Assembly: GCA_017457545.1 (NCBI GenBank)
Contig: JAFTHF010000236.1
Location: forward strand, 1 to 19,914
Direction of reading: 5' to 3'
Origin: Clostridia bacterium
GTDB lineage: Bacteria > Bacillota_A > Clostridia > Oscillospirales > CAG-272
Length of the DNA stretch: 19,914 nucleotides
In this document: positions 6,924 through 15,906 of the stretch, piece after piece
How positions within the stretch are numbered: position 1 is the stretch's first letter
How the letters are laid out: the number at the start of each line of letters is the position of its first letter
The notes under the pieces: generated by a model
Told to the model about the DNA's origin: nothing
Seen by the model: only the letters and a program-made list of their open reading frames with translations
Databases searched by the model: none
Made by a program: the position numbers and the translations under genes

Positions 6924-9074
6924 TTAATAAATATATGTACCAGCCTTAACCTTATGCTCCTTGCCATCAATAATAATGGTGGCATTAACGGGAGTGGTAA
7001 TTTCGTATCTCACTTTACCCTCGAAGTGATACCATTTTGAGATAATTGTGCCGTGTCTTGTATCAATTCTTGCGCTTAGGTGGTCAAGCTTATCTGTGGG
7101 AATGGGAGAAATAAGCACCTCCTCAAAGCCGGGCTTATCCTCAACGGTGTGGATACCGCAAGCCTCAATATAAACCCAGTCGGCAACGCTGCCGTAGGCA
7201 TAATGGTTAAAGGAATTCATTCTGTAGGACCAGAAATCCCCATCCTCATTCTTACCGTCCCAATGCTCCCAGATGGTAGTTGCGCCCTGCTTGACCGAGT
7301 AAAGCCAGGAGGGGAACTGCTCCTGTAAAAGCAAATCATAAGCCACCTGGGCATAGCCGTTTTGTGACAAGGCGTGGAGAAGATAGGGTGTACCTACAAA
7401 GCCTGTTTTAAGCTTATTTCCGTTCTCCTTAATCATAGTGGCAAGTTGCTTTGCTACGGATTTTTTATCGGTAGCAATATCAAAATAAAGGGCAAGGGCG
7501 CATTCGGTCTGCGTCTTGTATTCCGTAAATGTAGCTCTTATTTTAGCAAGAATCCTTTCATAAAGGGACTTATACTTGTCCACATTCTTGTTAAGAATTT
7601 TGCCCACCTTATAAACAAGACTTGTTGAATGGGCATAGAATACAGAGGCGATAAAGTCCTCATTTGAAGAACCACGGTAGCTGCCTGCAGGGGCATCAAG
7701 ACCAAGCCAATCGCCAAACTGGTCACAGCCTGTCCAAAGGTATTTTGTTTTTGTGTGGTCGGTAATATACTTAATATATTTACACATTGATGTGTACTGA
7801 CGCTTAAGAATATTCTTGCTTCCGTAGGTAAGATACATCTGATAGGGAATAATAGTAGATGCATCACCCCATACAGCGCCCGTATTTTCCGTAGTGGACC
7901 AGTCCCAACAAATAGTCTGTGGAATTATATTCGGAATGTTACCTTTCTTCCCTTGGTCAAGTCTTAAGTCGGTGAGCCACTTGGTAAAAAATTGCTCCAC
8001 ATCATAGTTATATGATGCTGTTCGCGAAAATACGGTGGCATCTCCTGTCCAGCCTTGACGCTCATCTCTCTGGGGGCAATCTGTTGGAACATCAAGAAAA
8101 TTACCCTTTTGACCCCAAATTATATTAGAAAACAGCTGATTAAGCAAGGGACTTGAGGAATGTAAATATCCTGTGCGCTTAATATCGGAATGGACAATTA
8201 TTGCTTTTATATTATCCGGTGTAATTTCACAGGGGAATGCGTCCACCCTCATATAGCGAAAGCCCCAGAATGCAAGACGTGGCTTGTAGCAATTGTATCC
8301 GTCCTTACAGATATATTCAAATCTTGCCTTGGCATCACGGTAATTTTCGTTATAGAAATTGCCATGCTTATCAAGGACCTCGCATACGGTAAACTCAACT
8401 CTGTCGCCCTTTTTTGCATTTACCCAAAACTCAAAATAGCCTGTAAGATTTTGACCGAAATCAATAATTGTATCTCCGTTAGGAGCCTTAAAAATACTCA
8501 AGGGGCTAAGTCGCTCCTGCTCCTTAATATAAACGCCCTGCTGCTTAACTACATCTACCCTTGGCGCATCATTGTATGCTATGGCATTTACATAGCTGTC
8601 CTCAAAATTAGCATCAACTATTTCACCGTCGTAAAGCTCTGCATAGCGCACCGTATCTCGCTTTACAAGCCAGCTTTCATCAGTAGAAATAATATCCCTT
8701 TCACCGTTTTTGTATTCGATTATAATCTGCGCCTTAAGGGCTTTTTTCTTTTCGGGCCCACCCTCATCGGTGCCAAAGTTGATTTTACCCTTGTACCAGC
8801 CGTCAGCCACAGATATTTCAAGCAGAGAGCCGTTACGTACTGATTTTGTAATATTGTAGCTCTGGCATTGCACCCTTTTTCTTGATGTAAAGCCGGGCGC
8901 TAAAATAAAGTCACCTATACGCACTCCGTCAAGTGTGGCATAGTAAACTCCAAGGGTGGTAATATTAAGAGTAGCCCTCTTAATCTCCCCCCTAGTATTA
9001 AGCCTCTGCATAAAGCACACAGGCTCATAAAGCTTATTTTCGGGATGAATTATCCATTTTACATTTTCAAGCAT
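6924..9074 (-). CDS. Alpha-L-rhamnosidase, GH78 family
   Basis: This is 716 residues, compact for GH78. The N-terminal beta-domain contains ITTLGVYYATLDGVRIGDFILAPG and VADGWYKG, as in bacterial rhamnosidase N-domains. The (alpha/alpha)6 catalytic part has DVPTDCPQRDERQGWTGDA, with E338 and D345 in the conserved acidic cluster. ATTIWEHWDG contains E603, which fits the second catalytic carboxylate, and is followed by SFNHYAYGSVADWVY. The family hydrolyses terminal alpha-L-rhamnose from glycosides and polysaccharides, with inversion. No signal peptide is seen, so it probably acts inside the cell on imported rhamnosides. Its ATG overlaps the mfd stop by one base (TAATG on the minus strand), so translation is likely coupled to mfd. 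No separate promoter was found. Substrate specificity beyond rhamnose cannot be read. Confidence 0.92.
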   Translation of the reverse strand: MLENVKWIIHPENKLYEPVCFMQRLNTRGEIKRATLNITTLGVYYATLDGVRIGDFILAPGFTSRKRVQCQSYNITKSVRNGSLLEISVADGWYKGKINFGTDEGGPEKKKALKAQIIIEYKNGERDIISTDESWLVKRDTVRYAELYDGEIVDANFEDSYVNAIAYNDAPRVDVVKQQGVYIKEQERLSPLSIFKAPNGDTIIDFGQNLTGYFEFWVNAKKGDRVEFTVCEVLDKHGNFYNENYRDAKARFEYICKDGYNCYKPRLAFWGFRYMRVDAFPCEITPDNIKAIIVHSDIKRTGYLHSSSPLLNQLFSNIIWGQKGNFLDVPTDCPQRDERQGWTGDATVFSRTASYNYDVEQFFTKWLTDLRLDQGKKGNIPNIIPQTICWDWSTTENTGAVWGDASTIIPYQMYLTYGSKNILKRQYTSMCKYIKYITDHTKTKYLWTGCDQFGDWLGLDAPAGSYRGSSNEDFIASVFYAHSTSLVYKVGKILNKNVDKYKSLYERILAKIRATFTEYKTQTECALALYFDIATDKKSVAKQLATMIKENGNKLKTGFVGTPYLLHALSQNGYAQVAYDLLLQEQFPSWLYSVKQGATTIWEHWDGKNEDGDFWSYRMNSFNHYAYGSVADWVYIEACGIHTVEDKPGFEEVLISPIPTDKLDHLSARIDTRHGTIISKWYHFEGKVRYEITTPVNATIIIDGKEHKVKAGTYIY

Positions 9075-12000
9075 TATAGTGTTGCCCCCGATTCCTTGGA
9101 TTTTTCAATATAAACCTTAAGCAGCTCCTTAGCTCCTGTAAGCAAATGGTCGCCGGACTTGGTCATTAAGCAGATAAAGGGGTTTTTGCCAACGCCCATT
9201 ATCTTTATTTTGGATGCGTCCACCTTGGACATAAGATAGAGAGTGCCAAGGTCGATTTTGTCGGGATAGAAGCGAATCTGGTCACGCATTTGCTCCACCT
9301 TTTTCACCCTTGCCCGTGATGCGTATGCTTTTACAAGAGATGCTGTAATAAGTGTCATTGCGCTTTTCGGTATCTTGCCGAATCTGTCCTGAAGCTCAGC
9401 AATAATATCATTATAGTCCTCATCGTTTTCAATGTGGGCTATCTTTTTGTAGATATCCATACGCTGTGCGCTGGAACGGATATAGCTTTCGGGTAAAAAC
9501 GCATCGGAGGAGAGAGAAATGGTAGCCTCAAATTTTTCCGGCACGGAAATTCCCTTTTCCTCAAGGACGGCTTCATTAAGAAGCTTAACATAAAGGTCAT
9601 ATCCGATTGCCTCCATATGTCCGTGCTGAGCAGCGCCAAGAAGATTACCTGCTCCTCTGATTTCAAGGTCACGCATGGCAATCTTGAAGCCTGCGCCAAA
9701 CTCGGCAAAGTCACGAATTGCATCAAGTCGCTTTTGAGCGATTTCAGTCAGCGCCTTACCCTGTCGGAAGGTAAAATATGCATAGGCACGTCTGTGGCTT
9801 CTGCCTACACGTCCACGTATCTGGTGAAGCTGAGACAATCCCATTTTATCTGCATTTTCAATAATAAGTGTGTTTGCGTTTGGAATATCAATTCCCGTTT
9901 CAATAATAGTTGTGCTGACAAGAATATCAACCTCACCCTTAACAAGGTCGGCCCAGATATTTTCAATATCCTCCCTGTCCATTTGTCCGTGGGCAACACG
10001 GATACGTGCATCGGGGAAGTGGCCTCTCAGCCTGTCGGCAATTCTATATATATATTCAGTATTATTATAAAGGTAGAAAACCTGTCCGCCACGGTGCAGC
10101 TCCCTACGGATAGCATCGTTCAGAATATTTTCGTCATATTCAAGGACATAGGACTGTACACCCTGACGGCCACCCGGTGCTTCATCAAGTACGGACATAT
10201 CACGGATACCTCCGATAGCCATGCTGAGCGTACGGGGGATAGGTGTTGCGCTAAGGGATAAAACGTCCACATCAGGCACCAATTTCTTGATTTTCTCCTT
10301 TTGCGCCACGCCAAAGCGCTGCTCCTCATCAATAATAAGAAGGCCAAGGTCCTTAAATTCCACGCTGCCACCAAGCAGCTTATGGGTGCCGATTATAATA
10401 TCCACATCGCCACGGCGAAGCTTACGGAGAATCTTTGCTTGATTTGATGGGGTTACAAATCGGGAAATCATTTCAATATTAACACCCGTTCCCGCAAATC
10501 TTGCACACGCAGTCTGGTAATGCTGCATGCAGAGAATAGTGGTAGGCACAAGAATGGCAACCTGCTTATTGTTTGCCACAGCCTTCATGGCTGCACGAAG
10601 GGCAACCTCTGTCTTGCCGTAGCCTACATCTCCGCAAAGGACACGGTCCATAGGATATGGCTTTTCCATATCGCTCTTTATTTCGTCGATTTCGTCCTTC
10701 TGACAGTCTGTTTCGTCAAACTCAAAGGAGGAGTCAAACTCTCTTTCAAGTATTCCGTCGGGAAGAAAGGAGAAGCCGTTAATCCTCTGTCGCCTTGCGT
10801 AAAGGTCGATAAGCTCCTTTGCCATATCCTTAACGGCAGCCTTTGCCTTGGATGTAGCTCTTTTCCAGTCAGCCCCACCCATACGGGACAGCTTAACCTC
10901 GCCGTCCTCATTCTTGGCGCCGATATATTTTGAAACCATATCAAGCTGGTCAACAGGTAAAAACAGCTTATCATTGTTTGCATACTCAATAGTTATATAA
11001 TCTCTGTATGCACCAAGGGCGCAGAGATTTTTAATACCAAGATACCTGCCTATACCGTAGGATGCGTGTACCACATAGTCGCCAACGTTCAGGTCTGCGT
11101 AGGAGAGAATTTTTTCTCCCGCATTCTTTGCAAACTTCCTTGTTTTCTTTGTTTTTACATTAAGCCTCTCCGACCTTGAGGAGAGAACAAGGAGGGCAAA
11201 TTTGGACAAGGGAAGCTCATATCCTTCGGGAAAGCTGTCACAAAGGGCGCATACGTACCCTGCCTTTAGCCCGTTTTCTTCGCTATACTGATAGGAACGG
11301 ACGGAATATTCGTTTAAGGTCTTTATTGCACCCTTAAGCTCTGTTTCCGTTCTGCAGACAAGGGCACAGGCATATCCGTCCTCAGTAAGAGCCTTAAGCT
11401 CATCAACGGCAAAGTTAAGAGAGCCGTCACGAAGAGTAAGCGCCTTAACCTTAAAATCGTAGATGCCACCGCACTCCTTAATGTGTGTAACGGTATATCT
11501 GTCAATGCATACGGCTATGTGAGATGAAATAAAGCTCTCAATTTTTTCGGCAGCAGCGCCGAAATCAGCCACGTCCCCCGTGCAAAGTCCGTTTTCAACC
11601 AACGCCTTAGATGCAATAAGGGAAAGCTCATAGCTTGTTTTTGCCTTTTCCCTGATACCTGCAATGTCCGATAAAATGGCACAGGGGGTGCTATCAAAAT
11701 AGTCAAGCAGACATTCCTTTTTCGGATAAATAACAGAAATAAACTTATCATAAAAGGACAGAGATGTGCCGTGCAGAGCAGAAAAGCGCTCACGCATAAG
11801 CTCGGCAGTTGTCACCTCGCTTGGAGAATTGTCAAGGAGAGTGTCGATAATTTCGATTATTTTGGCGTTTGCTTCCTCATCTGCGATTATTTCCTTTGAG
11901 GGGGTAACGGTAAAGGAGGTAACATTTTCGCTCATTCGCTGAGTAAGAGGGTCAAAAACTCCCATTCTGTCAATTTCATCGCCGAAAAGCTCTATACGTA

Positions 12001-12628
12001 TAGGAAGATTTTCACGCTTTTCACCGTTTAAATAGAAATCTCCGCCTGTGGGGAATATATCAACAATACCGCCACGCACGGCAAACTGTCCTGCGCTTTC
12101 CACCATTTCGCAAATCTGGTAGCCTGTTTCGGTAAGCTTTTTTACAAGCTCCGTAATATCAACGGCAGTTTGCATATCAATATGGAAGGTGCGCTTTTCA
12201 AGCTCACATCTTGGCATAGTGTACTGTAAAAGGGCATCGGGAGTTGTTACCACGCAGTCAAGAGAGGAGGAAAGAATACCGCAAAGCGCCTTAAGCCTGT
12301 CATACTCAAGCTCGTGGGAGGAGGTCATATCGTAGTAGTTAAAATCCCTGTAGGGATAAAATGCGGAATTAAGGCCACACTTAATAATAAAATCGTTAAG
12401 CCTGTTTGCCTCTCTCTGCTCAGGCACCAGAAGAAGAGCGGTTTTGTGATATCCGCTCTTTATATGTGTTATAAGTGAATAAATCAGGGCAAAGGCAGCG
12501 CCACCGCTTACTCCGTTTACAAGTAACGGAAGCTTTTTTCCGTCCTTGTAAAGCTCATCAAGTCGGCTGACAAGCTCTTTATATTCCTTAGTTTGTTTTA
12601 TTGGGTCAAGAAGTATTTTTGTATTCAT
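9074..12628 (-). CDS. mfd: Transcription-repair coupling factor Mfd
   Basis: This is 1184 residues, the normal length. The N-terminal UvrB-like region has LLLVPEQREANRLNDF and ESAGQFAVRGGIVDIFP. An RNA polymerase-interaction Tudor-like segment, DYVVHASYGIGRYLGI, lies near residues 515-530. The RecG-like translocase has Walker A GDVGYGKTE (K672) and Walker B DEEQ (767-770). Downstream motifs are SATPIPRTLSMAIGG, STTIIETGIDIPNAN and QIRGRVGRSHRRAYAYF, then the relay segment AGNLLGAAQHGHMEAIGYDLY. Mfd removes RNA polymerase stalled at DNA lesions and recruits UvrA. The start is supported by AAGGAG seven bases upstream. It is transcribed from a consensus promoter through a structured leader. It is unusual in being followed without a gap by a rhamnosidase gene. 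Confidence 0.97.
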   Translation of the reverse strand: MNTKILLDPIKQTKEYKELVSRLDELYKDGKKLPLLVNGVSGGAAFALIYSLITHIKSGYHKTALLLVPEQREANRLNDFIIKCGLNSAFYPYRDFNYYDMTSSHELEYDRLKALCGILSSSLDCVVTTPDALLQYTMPRCELEKRTFHIDMQTAVDITELVKKLTETGYQICEMVESAGQFAVRGGIVDIFPTGGDFYLNGEKRENLPIRIELFGDEIDRMGVFDPLTQRMSENVTSFTVTPSKEIIADEEANAKIIEIIDTLLDNSPSEVTTAELMRERFSALHGTSLSFYDKFISVIYPKKECLLDYFDSTPCAILSDIAGIREKAKTSYELSLIASKALVENGLCTGDVADFGAAAEKIESFISSHIAVCIDRYTVTHIKECGGIYDFKVKALTLRDGSLNFAVDELKALTEDGYACALVCRTETELKGAIKTLNEYSVRSYQYSEENGLKAGYVCALCDSFPEGYELPLSKFALLVLSSRSERLNVKTKKTRKFAKNAGEKILSYADLNVGDYVVHASYGIGRYLGIKNLCALGAYRDYITIEYANNDKLFLPVDQLDMVSKYIGAKNEDGEVKLSRMGGADWKRATSKAKAAVKDMAKELIDLYARRQRINGFSFLPDGILEREFDSSFEFDETDCQKDEIDEIKSDMEKPYPMDRVLCGDVGYGKTEVALRAAMKAVANNKQVAILVPTTILCMQHYQTACARFAGTGVNIEMISRFVTPSNQAKILRKLRRGDVDIIIGTHKLLGGSVEFKDLGLLIIDEEQRFGVAQKEKIKKLVPDVDVLSLSATPIPRTLSMAIGGIRDMSVLDEAPGGRQGVQSYVLEYDENILNDAIRRELHRGGQVFYLYNNTEYIYRIADRLRGHFPDARIRVAHGQMDREDIENIWADLVKGEVDILVSTTIIETGIDIPNANTLIIENADKMGLSQLHQIRGRVGRSHRRAYAYFTFRQGKALTEIAQKRLDAIRDFAEFGAGFKIAMRDLEIRGAGNLLGAAQHGHMEAIGYDLYVKLLNEAVLEEKGISVPEKFEATISLSSDAFLPESYIRSSAQRMDIYKKIAHIENDEDYNDIIAELQDRFGKIPKSAMTLITASLVKAYASRARVKKVEQMRDQIRFYPDKIDLGTLYLMSKVDASKIKIMGVGKNPFICLMTKSGDHLLTGAKELLKVYIEKSKESGATL

Positions 12629-12639
12629 TCTATCTCCTT

Positions 12640-12734
12640 TGCAAGGACTGATAGGGCTGTCTTAAGACAGCCCTTATATATAACGCCAAATAGGGCTGAT
12701 GCACCCTTAGGGGATACTCCAGTCCGTCGGTTTT
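12640..12734 (-). promoter_or_regulatory. Structured mfd leader with two competing hairpins
   Basis: On the minus-strand RNA an outer stem can form between GGACTG (12725-12720) and CAGTCC (12650-12645). Inside it, AGGGCTG (12674-12668) can pair either with CAGCCCT downstream (12659-12653, an 11-bp palindromic hairpin) or with an identical CAGCCCT upstream (12698-12692). The two pairings exclude each other, as in riboswitch or attenuator designs. No run of U follows the hairpin, so a terminator is not evident. The outer stem ends a few bases before the ribosome site. I could not match it to a known riboswitch class. Confidence 0.5.
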
Positions 12735-12740
12735 TTCTTC

Positions 12741-12769
12741 ATTATATCCCCTTTAAAAATTTTTGTCAA
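12741..12769 (-). promoter_or_regulatory. Consensus sigma-A promoter for mfd
   Basis: On the minus strand TTGACA (12769-12764) and TATAAT (12746-12741) are exact, with a 17-base spacer. Transcription would start near 12734, about 106 bases upstream of the mfd ATG. Confidence 0.9.
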
Positions 12770-12784
12770 TAGATTTTAATAATC

Positions 12785-12813
12785 TTGACAATTAAATACG
12801 TATATGTTAAAAT
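12785..12813 (+). promoter_or_regulatory. Promoter for the membrane protein at 12877
   Basis: TTGACA (12785-12790) and TAAAAT (12808-12813) have a 17-base spacer. It is back to back with the mfd promoter; the two -35 boxes are 15 bases apart. The leader that follows has GGTC/GACC and GCC/GGC complementary arms before the GAGGAG ribosome site at 12867-12872. Confidence 0.85.
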
Positions 12814-12876
12814 AACTTGTAAAATAAGGTCGGCCTATGTCAAAAGGCAAATCGAAAGGGCAGACCGAGGAGAAAT

Positions 12877-13464
12877 ATGAAGCTTTTATCATTTAAGAAA
12901 ACAAAGGCCTTCTGGCTTTATTATGTACTTGCTGCAATCTGCCTTATGGCAGCTGTAGTATTCGCACCTCTTTGGAGTGGAACAGATGTATTTTTCAAAA
13001 GCTGGGGCGCAAAGGCAATAGACCTTCTTATCGCAGTTCTTATTGTAGTATATCTTTGCACCTATCTTGTTAAAAAGGTGGCACGTGGAAACGGTGTAAT
13101 CAAGATTCTTACAATTATTGAGTTTGCACTTCTTGCACTTATCGCTCTTGGCTGTGTGCTTTCACAGTTCAAGGTTGTAAATCTCGGTGGCCCTTGTGAA
13201 ATCGTTGGCGCTATTATGTGGTGCCGAGGCACAATTGAGGTATTCCGTGCATACTATTTCAGAGGCAGCAACACAAAATATCCTCTTTGGGCAGTTGCCG
13301 TAGCGGTAGCGCTTATCACCTTCGGCACATACCTTTTTGTTAAGCCCCTCTTTACAGCTAAGCATCTTCAGTGGGTTCTTGCCGCAATTATGCTTGCAGC
13401 TATGATTATCTGCATCTATGCAGCTATCGTAACAAAGCCTGCTTCTAAGAAAAAAGCAAATTAA
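12877..13464 (+). CDS. Multi-pass membrane protein of unknown function
   Basis: This is 195 residues. The start has GAGGAG four bases upstream. Five to six hydrophobic helices are visible: about 12-31 (WLYYVLAAICLMAAVVFAPL), 46-66 (IDLLIAVLIVVYLCTYLV), 78-98 (LTIIEFALLALIALGCVL), a weaker one near 105-125, then 137-157 (LWAVAVAVALITFGTYLFV) and 165-185. The protein ends in a lysine-rich tail (PASKKKAN). The loop around CRGTIEVFRAYYFRGSN is the most distinctive polar region. I recognise no family. It has its own promoter and terminator, so it is a single-gene unit between mfd and spoIIE. Biased codons like those of the highly expressed neighbours suggest real and substantial expression. Confidence 0.8.
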   Translation: MKLLSFKKTKAFWLYYVLAAICLMAAVVFAPLWSGTDVFFKSWGAKAIDLLIAVLIVVYLCTYLVKKVARGNGVIKILTIIEFALLALIALGCVLSQFKVVNLGGPCEIVGAIMWCRGTIEVFRAYYFRGSNTKYPLWAVAVAVALITFGTYLFVKPLFTAKHLQWVLAAIMLAAMIICIYAAIVTKPASKKKAN

Positions 13465-13475
13465 GAAAGAATTCT

Positions 13476-13507
13476 AAAAGCCTTGACAAAAAGTCAAGGC
13501 TTTTTTT
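13476..13507. terminator. Bidirectional terminator between convergent genes
   Basis: AAAGCCTTGAC (13477-13487) pairs perfectly with GTCAAGGCTTT (13493-13503) around a five-A loop, followed by TTTT. It serves the membrane protein gene on plus and spoIIE on minus; the spoIIE stop codon starts inside the T run. Confidence 0.92.
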
Positions 13508-15842
13508 ATTCAACTGCAGAGCGCACCGTGGCAATGCAAACGCTTCGATCGTCCTTTTTCATTCCTCTTTCGTTACACCTTGCAAGGATTTTATCGGGCA
13601 GAGTGTCTGAATATTCCTCAGTAGAGGAGAGAAGAGCGCTTATCCACTCGGCATCTCTTTCGTCCTGACACACCCCATCGCTTACCATAAGGACTATATC
13701 GTTCTCCTGCAGATTAAAGTCCAGCTGCTCGGCATCAAGATTTTTCATAATACCGATGGGAGCAGTCTTTGAGTGGAGCTTAAATACTCTGTCCCCACGC
13801 TTAACAAAGGAGGGGGCAGCCCCACTCTTAATAAAGCTACCCTTGCCGGTAGCAAGGTCGATTTCAAGCAAATCCACGCTTGATGAGCATTCAAGGCTTT
13901 TATTCCTTATAAAGCTGTTTGCCATGGATAGAGAAATTTCCTTGTCGGGGTTGGAAATAAGGAGCTTTCTTATAAAATCTGCACACATTCTTGATGTTAC
14001 AGACGCCTCCTTTCCTGTGCCCATTCCGTCACAGATAAGCATATAAAATTTGTTGTCAGAGGACAAAAAGGTGGACACAGTGTCGCCGTTTTGCTCCTCT
14101 GTATCTGTTTTACCAGACGATTTTGAGCTGTCAACCTCGTATTTATTTGTAGTTTCTGATGTCATAATCGCGTAAGGTGAGCTTCCCTCGAAAAGGGGAG
14201 GAGTAATTTTGCACATCAGTGCTTTTTCAAGGGTGGAAACAAGGGTGGGAGTGTTGCATTTGGAGCTTTCCATATCCACACCTGTGGCGATAATTCGCTT
14301 TTTTGTGTCACCGAACACCCGAACATTACCGTAACGAAGTCCAATTACATCAAGGGCACGGCTGACCTTGTCGGACATTTGCTCATCGCAGTAGTCATCG
14401 CTATCAATTTTGCAAATGGCAGAATCTATCATTCTTGATATATTTTCATAGTCCTTACCGCTGACCTCAAATTTATCGTTTTTAATAAGATTTTCGTCCT
14501 CATCTCTGCATTTTGCGTTGATTTTTTCAATTATTGTATCAATATTCGGGCAACGGTGCAGGAATTTTTCGTCAATATCTGATTTTGTAACGCTTTTGTT
14601 GTAATAGGATGCCACACTCATTTTGTCAATGTTTTCCTTGGTAGTGGCTACATCTCTTTCCCAGCAAATAGTTTTTTTGGGGCAGGAATAGCAGTTGCTT
14701 TCGCAAATACGCAGACAGCTGTCATATCTTGTATCAATGCTGACAACTCTTTCACTGTTACCGAAATCGAAGAGCATCTTTGATATTTCCTTTAAGGATG
14801 CACTGACTCTTTTAAAGCTTTCCTTAGTGTTGGTATCTCTCTCACGGGATAAAACCTCACGCACCGTCACCTTGTCGGCGCTTTCCGTTGCAAAGGTAGG
14901 ACGGGGCAGCACCTCAAAGCGAAGAATGGGATACATAATAAGCGAGGAGAAAAGAAGCTCCGGCACAAGATAAACTATTGCCTCATAGCCTGATGTGAAT
15001 ATCCCATAGCCTACGCTGACAATAAAAGCGCACATTATGGCAAGATAGGTGGAAAATCGCCAGAGAAATCCTGAAATCAGAGACGCAATAGCGAAAATAG
15101 GGGAAAAGGCTATTTTTTGTGCGATGCCGAAAAGTGCGCCCAGTGCTCCGCTTTTTGAAGGAGAAATATTTTTTGATGCGTAGAGAATAATTGAATAGGA
15201 AAGTATCATGGAAATATCAAGGGTGAAAAGCTCAATACCCTTAAGGGCATACACAACCATAAAGGCAAGGGCGCATATCCCTATAAGAAACAAAGAATCC
15301 CTTTTGCTTTCGTAAATACCGCAAAGTGCGATACACATAAGTGCAGCTACAACGGTAAAGAAGATGAGAACAAAAATTTCATAGTATGAAAAATCGGCAC
15401 GCAGAGTGGAGTAAATCCCTATTCCAAGGGCGCAAAAGGCGCAAAGAGAAACACGTACGCCCACATTTTCCGTAAAAAATGAGAATAAAAGCTCCCGTCT
15501 GCCCTCCATATTAAGCCCCGACTTTGAATGCTTGTCCCAATTCATAAGAAGAGAGGCTGCCACACGCAGGGCAAGAAGTGCTGACAAGGCGATAATGTAG
15601 GTTAAATTTGCGTCCATTCTGTAAAGCACAGCAACAATGCTCCCTGCGTAAACAAAGGGTGCAAAGGATTTACAGGACGCAACAAGGGCGATGCCAAAGG
15701 GGTAAATATCGAAAATAAATTTAATAGGTGTCAAGAAAAAGCCCAGCGCAAAGAGAATACACTCTGTTAAAATCATTTTAGCTTCAGCCTTGTATTTAAA
15801 GGCTGCCACCTTTTTTCTGAAATTTAAAGCTTCCTTATTCAT
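13506..15842 (-). CDS. spoIIE: Stage II sporulation protein E, PP2C-type phosphatase
   Basis: This is 778 residues, slightly shorter than the B. subtilis protein of about 827. The N-terminal third has about ten hydrophobic segments (starting ILTECILFALGFFLTPIKFIF, with FDIYPFGIALVASCK). A cytoplasmic regulatory region follows with a CESNCYSCPKKTICWE cysteine cluster. The C-terminal PP2C/SpoIIE phosphatase domain has CDGMGTGKEA (D605), KSGAAPSFV and MVSDGVCQDE (D722), which supply the metal-binding aspartates. SpoIIE sits at the polar septum, dephosphorylates SpoIIAA and so activates sigma-F in the forespore. The start is fixed by AGGAGG five bases upstream. It is monocistronic, with a convergent neighbour at its end and a candidate Spo0A-type promoter upstream. 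It is strong evidence for an endospore former. Confidence 0.95.
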   Translation of the reverse strand: MNKEALNFRKKVAAFKYKAEAKMILTECILFALGFFLTPIKFIFDIYPFGIALVASCKSFAPFVYAGSIVAVLYRMDANLTYIIALSALLALRVAASLLMNWDKHSKSGLNMEGRRELLFSFFTENVGVRVSLCAFCALGIGIYSTLRADFSYYEIFVLIFFTVVAALMCIALCGIYESKRDSLFLIGICALAFMVVYALKGIELFTLDISMILSYSIILYASKNISPSKSGALGALFGIAQKIAFSPIFAIASLISGFLWRFSTYLAIMCAFIVSVGYGIFTSGYEAIVYLVPELLFSSLIMYPILRFEVLPRPTFATESADKVTVREVLSRERDTNTKESFKRVSASLKEISKMLFDFGNSERVVSIDTRYDSCLRICESNCYSCPKKTICWERDVATTKENIDKMSVASYYNKSVTKSDIDEKFLHRCPNIDTIIEKINAKCRDEDENLIKNDKFEVSGKDYENISRMIDSAICKIDSDDYCDEQMSDKVSRALDVIGLRYGNVRVFGDTKKRIIATGVDMESSKCNTPTLVSTLEKALMCKITPPLFEGSSPYAIMTSETTNKYEVDSSKSSGKTDTEEQNGDTVSTFLSSDNKFYMLICDGMGTGKEASVTSRMCADFIRKLLISNPDKEISLSMANSFIRNKSLECSSSVDLLEIDLATGKGSFIKSGAAPSFVKRGDRVFKLHSKTAPIGIMKNLDAEQLDFNLQENDIVLMVSDGVCQDERDAEWISALLSSTEEYSDTLPDKILARCNERGMKKDDRSVCIATVRSAVE

Positions 15843-15873
15843 AAGGCCTCCTGAAGTTGCATATATTTTCCTA

Positions 15874-15906
15874 ATTATACAACCGTCAAACCGATTATTT
15901 TGTCGC
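15874..15906 (-). promoter_or_regulatory. Candidate Spo0A-dependent spoIIE promoter with 21-bp spacing
   Basis: On the minus strand a perfect TATAAT (15879-15874) lies about 32 bases upstream of the start codon. No -35 box stands at 17 bases, but GCGACA (15906-15901, four of six matches to TTGACA) lies at exactly 21 bases. B. subtilis spoIIE and spoIIG use sigma-A promoters with such long spacers activated by Spo0A. Weak 0A-box-like sequences are present: TTTGTCGCT on plus at 15899-15907, and TTTGACGG on minus within the spacer. Confidence 0.5.

Noticed and set aside
8190..8843. Plus-strand open frame of 217 codons opposite the rhamnosidase gene
   Set aside because: It is antisense to a well-supported GH78 gene with intact motifs. 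Its composition is that of a shadow frame and it has no ribosome site or recognisable domain.
9617..10261. Plus-strand open frame of 214 codons opposite mfd
   Set aside because: It covers the mfd helicase motifs in antisense, and its sequence has no family features.
12653..12674. Perfect 22-base palindrome as an intrinsic terminator
   Set aside because: No run of T follows on either strand, so it was treated as part of the mfd leader.
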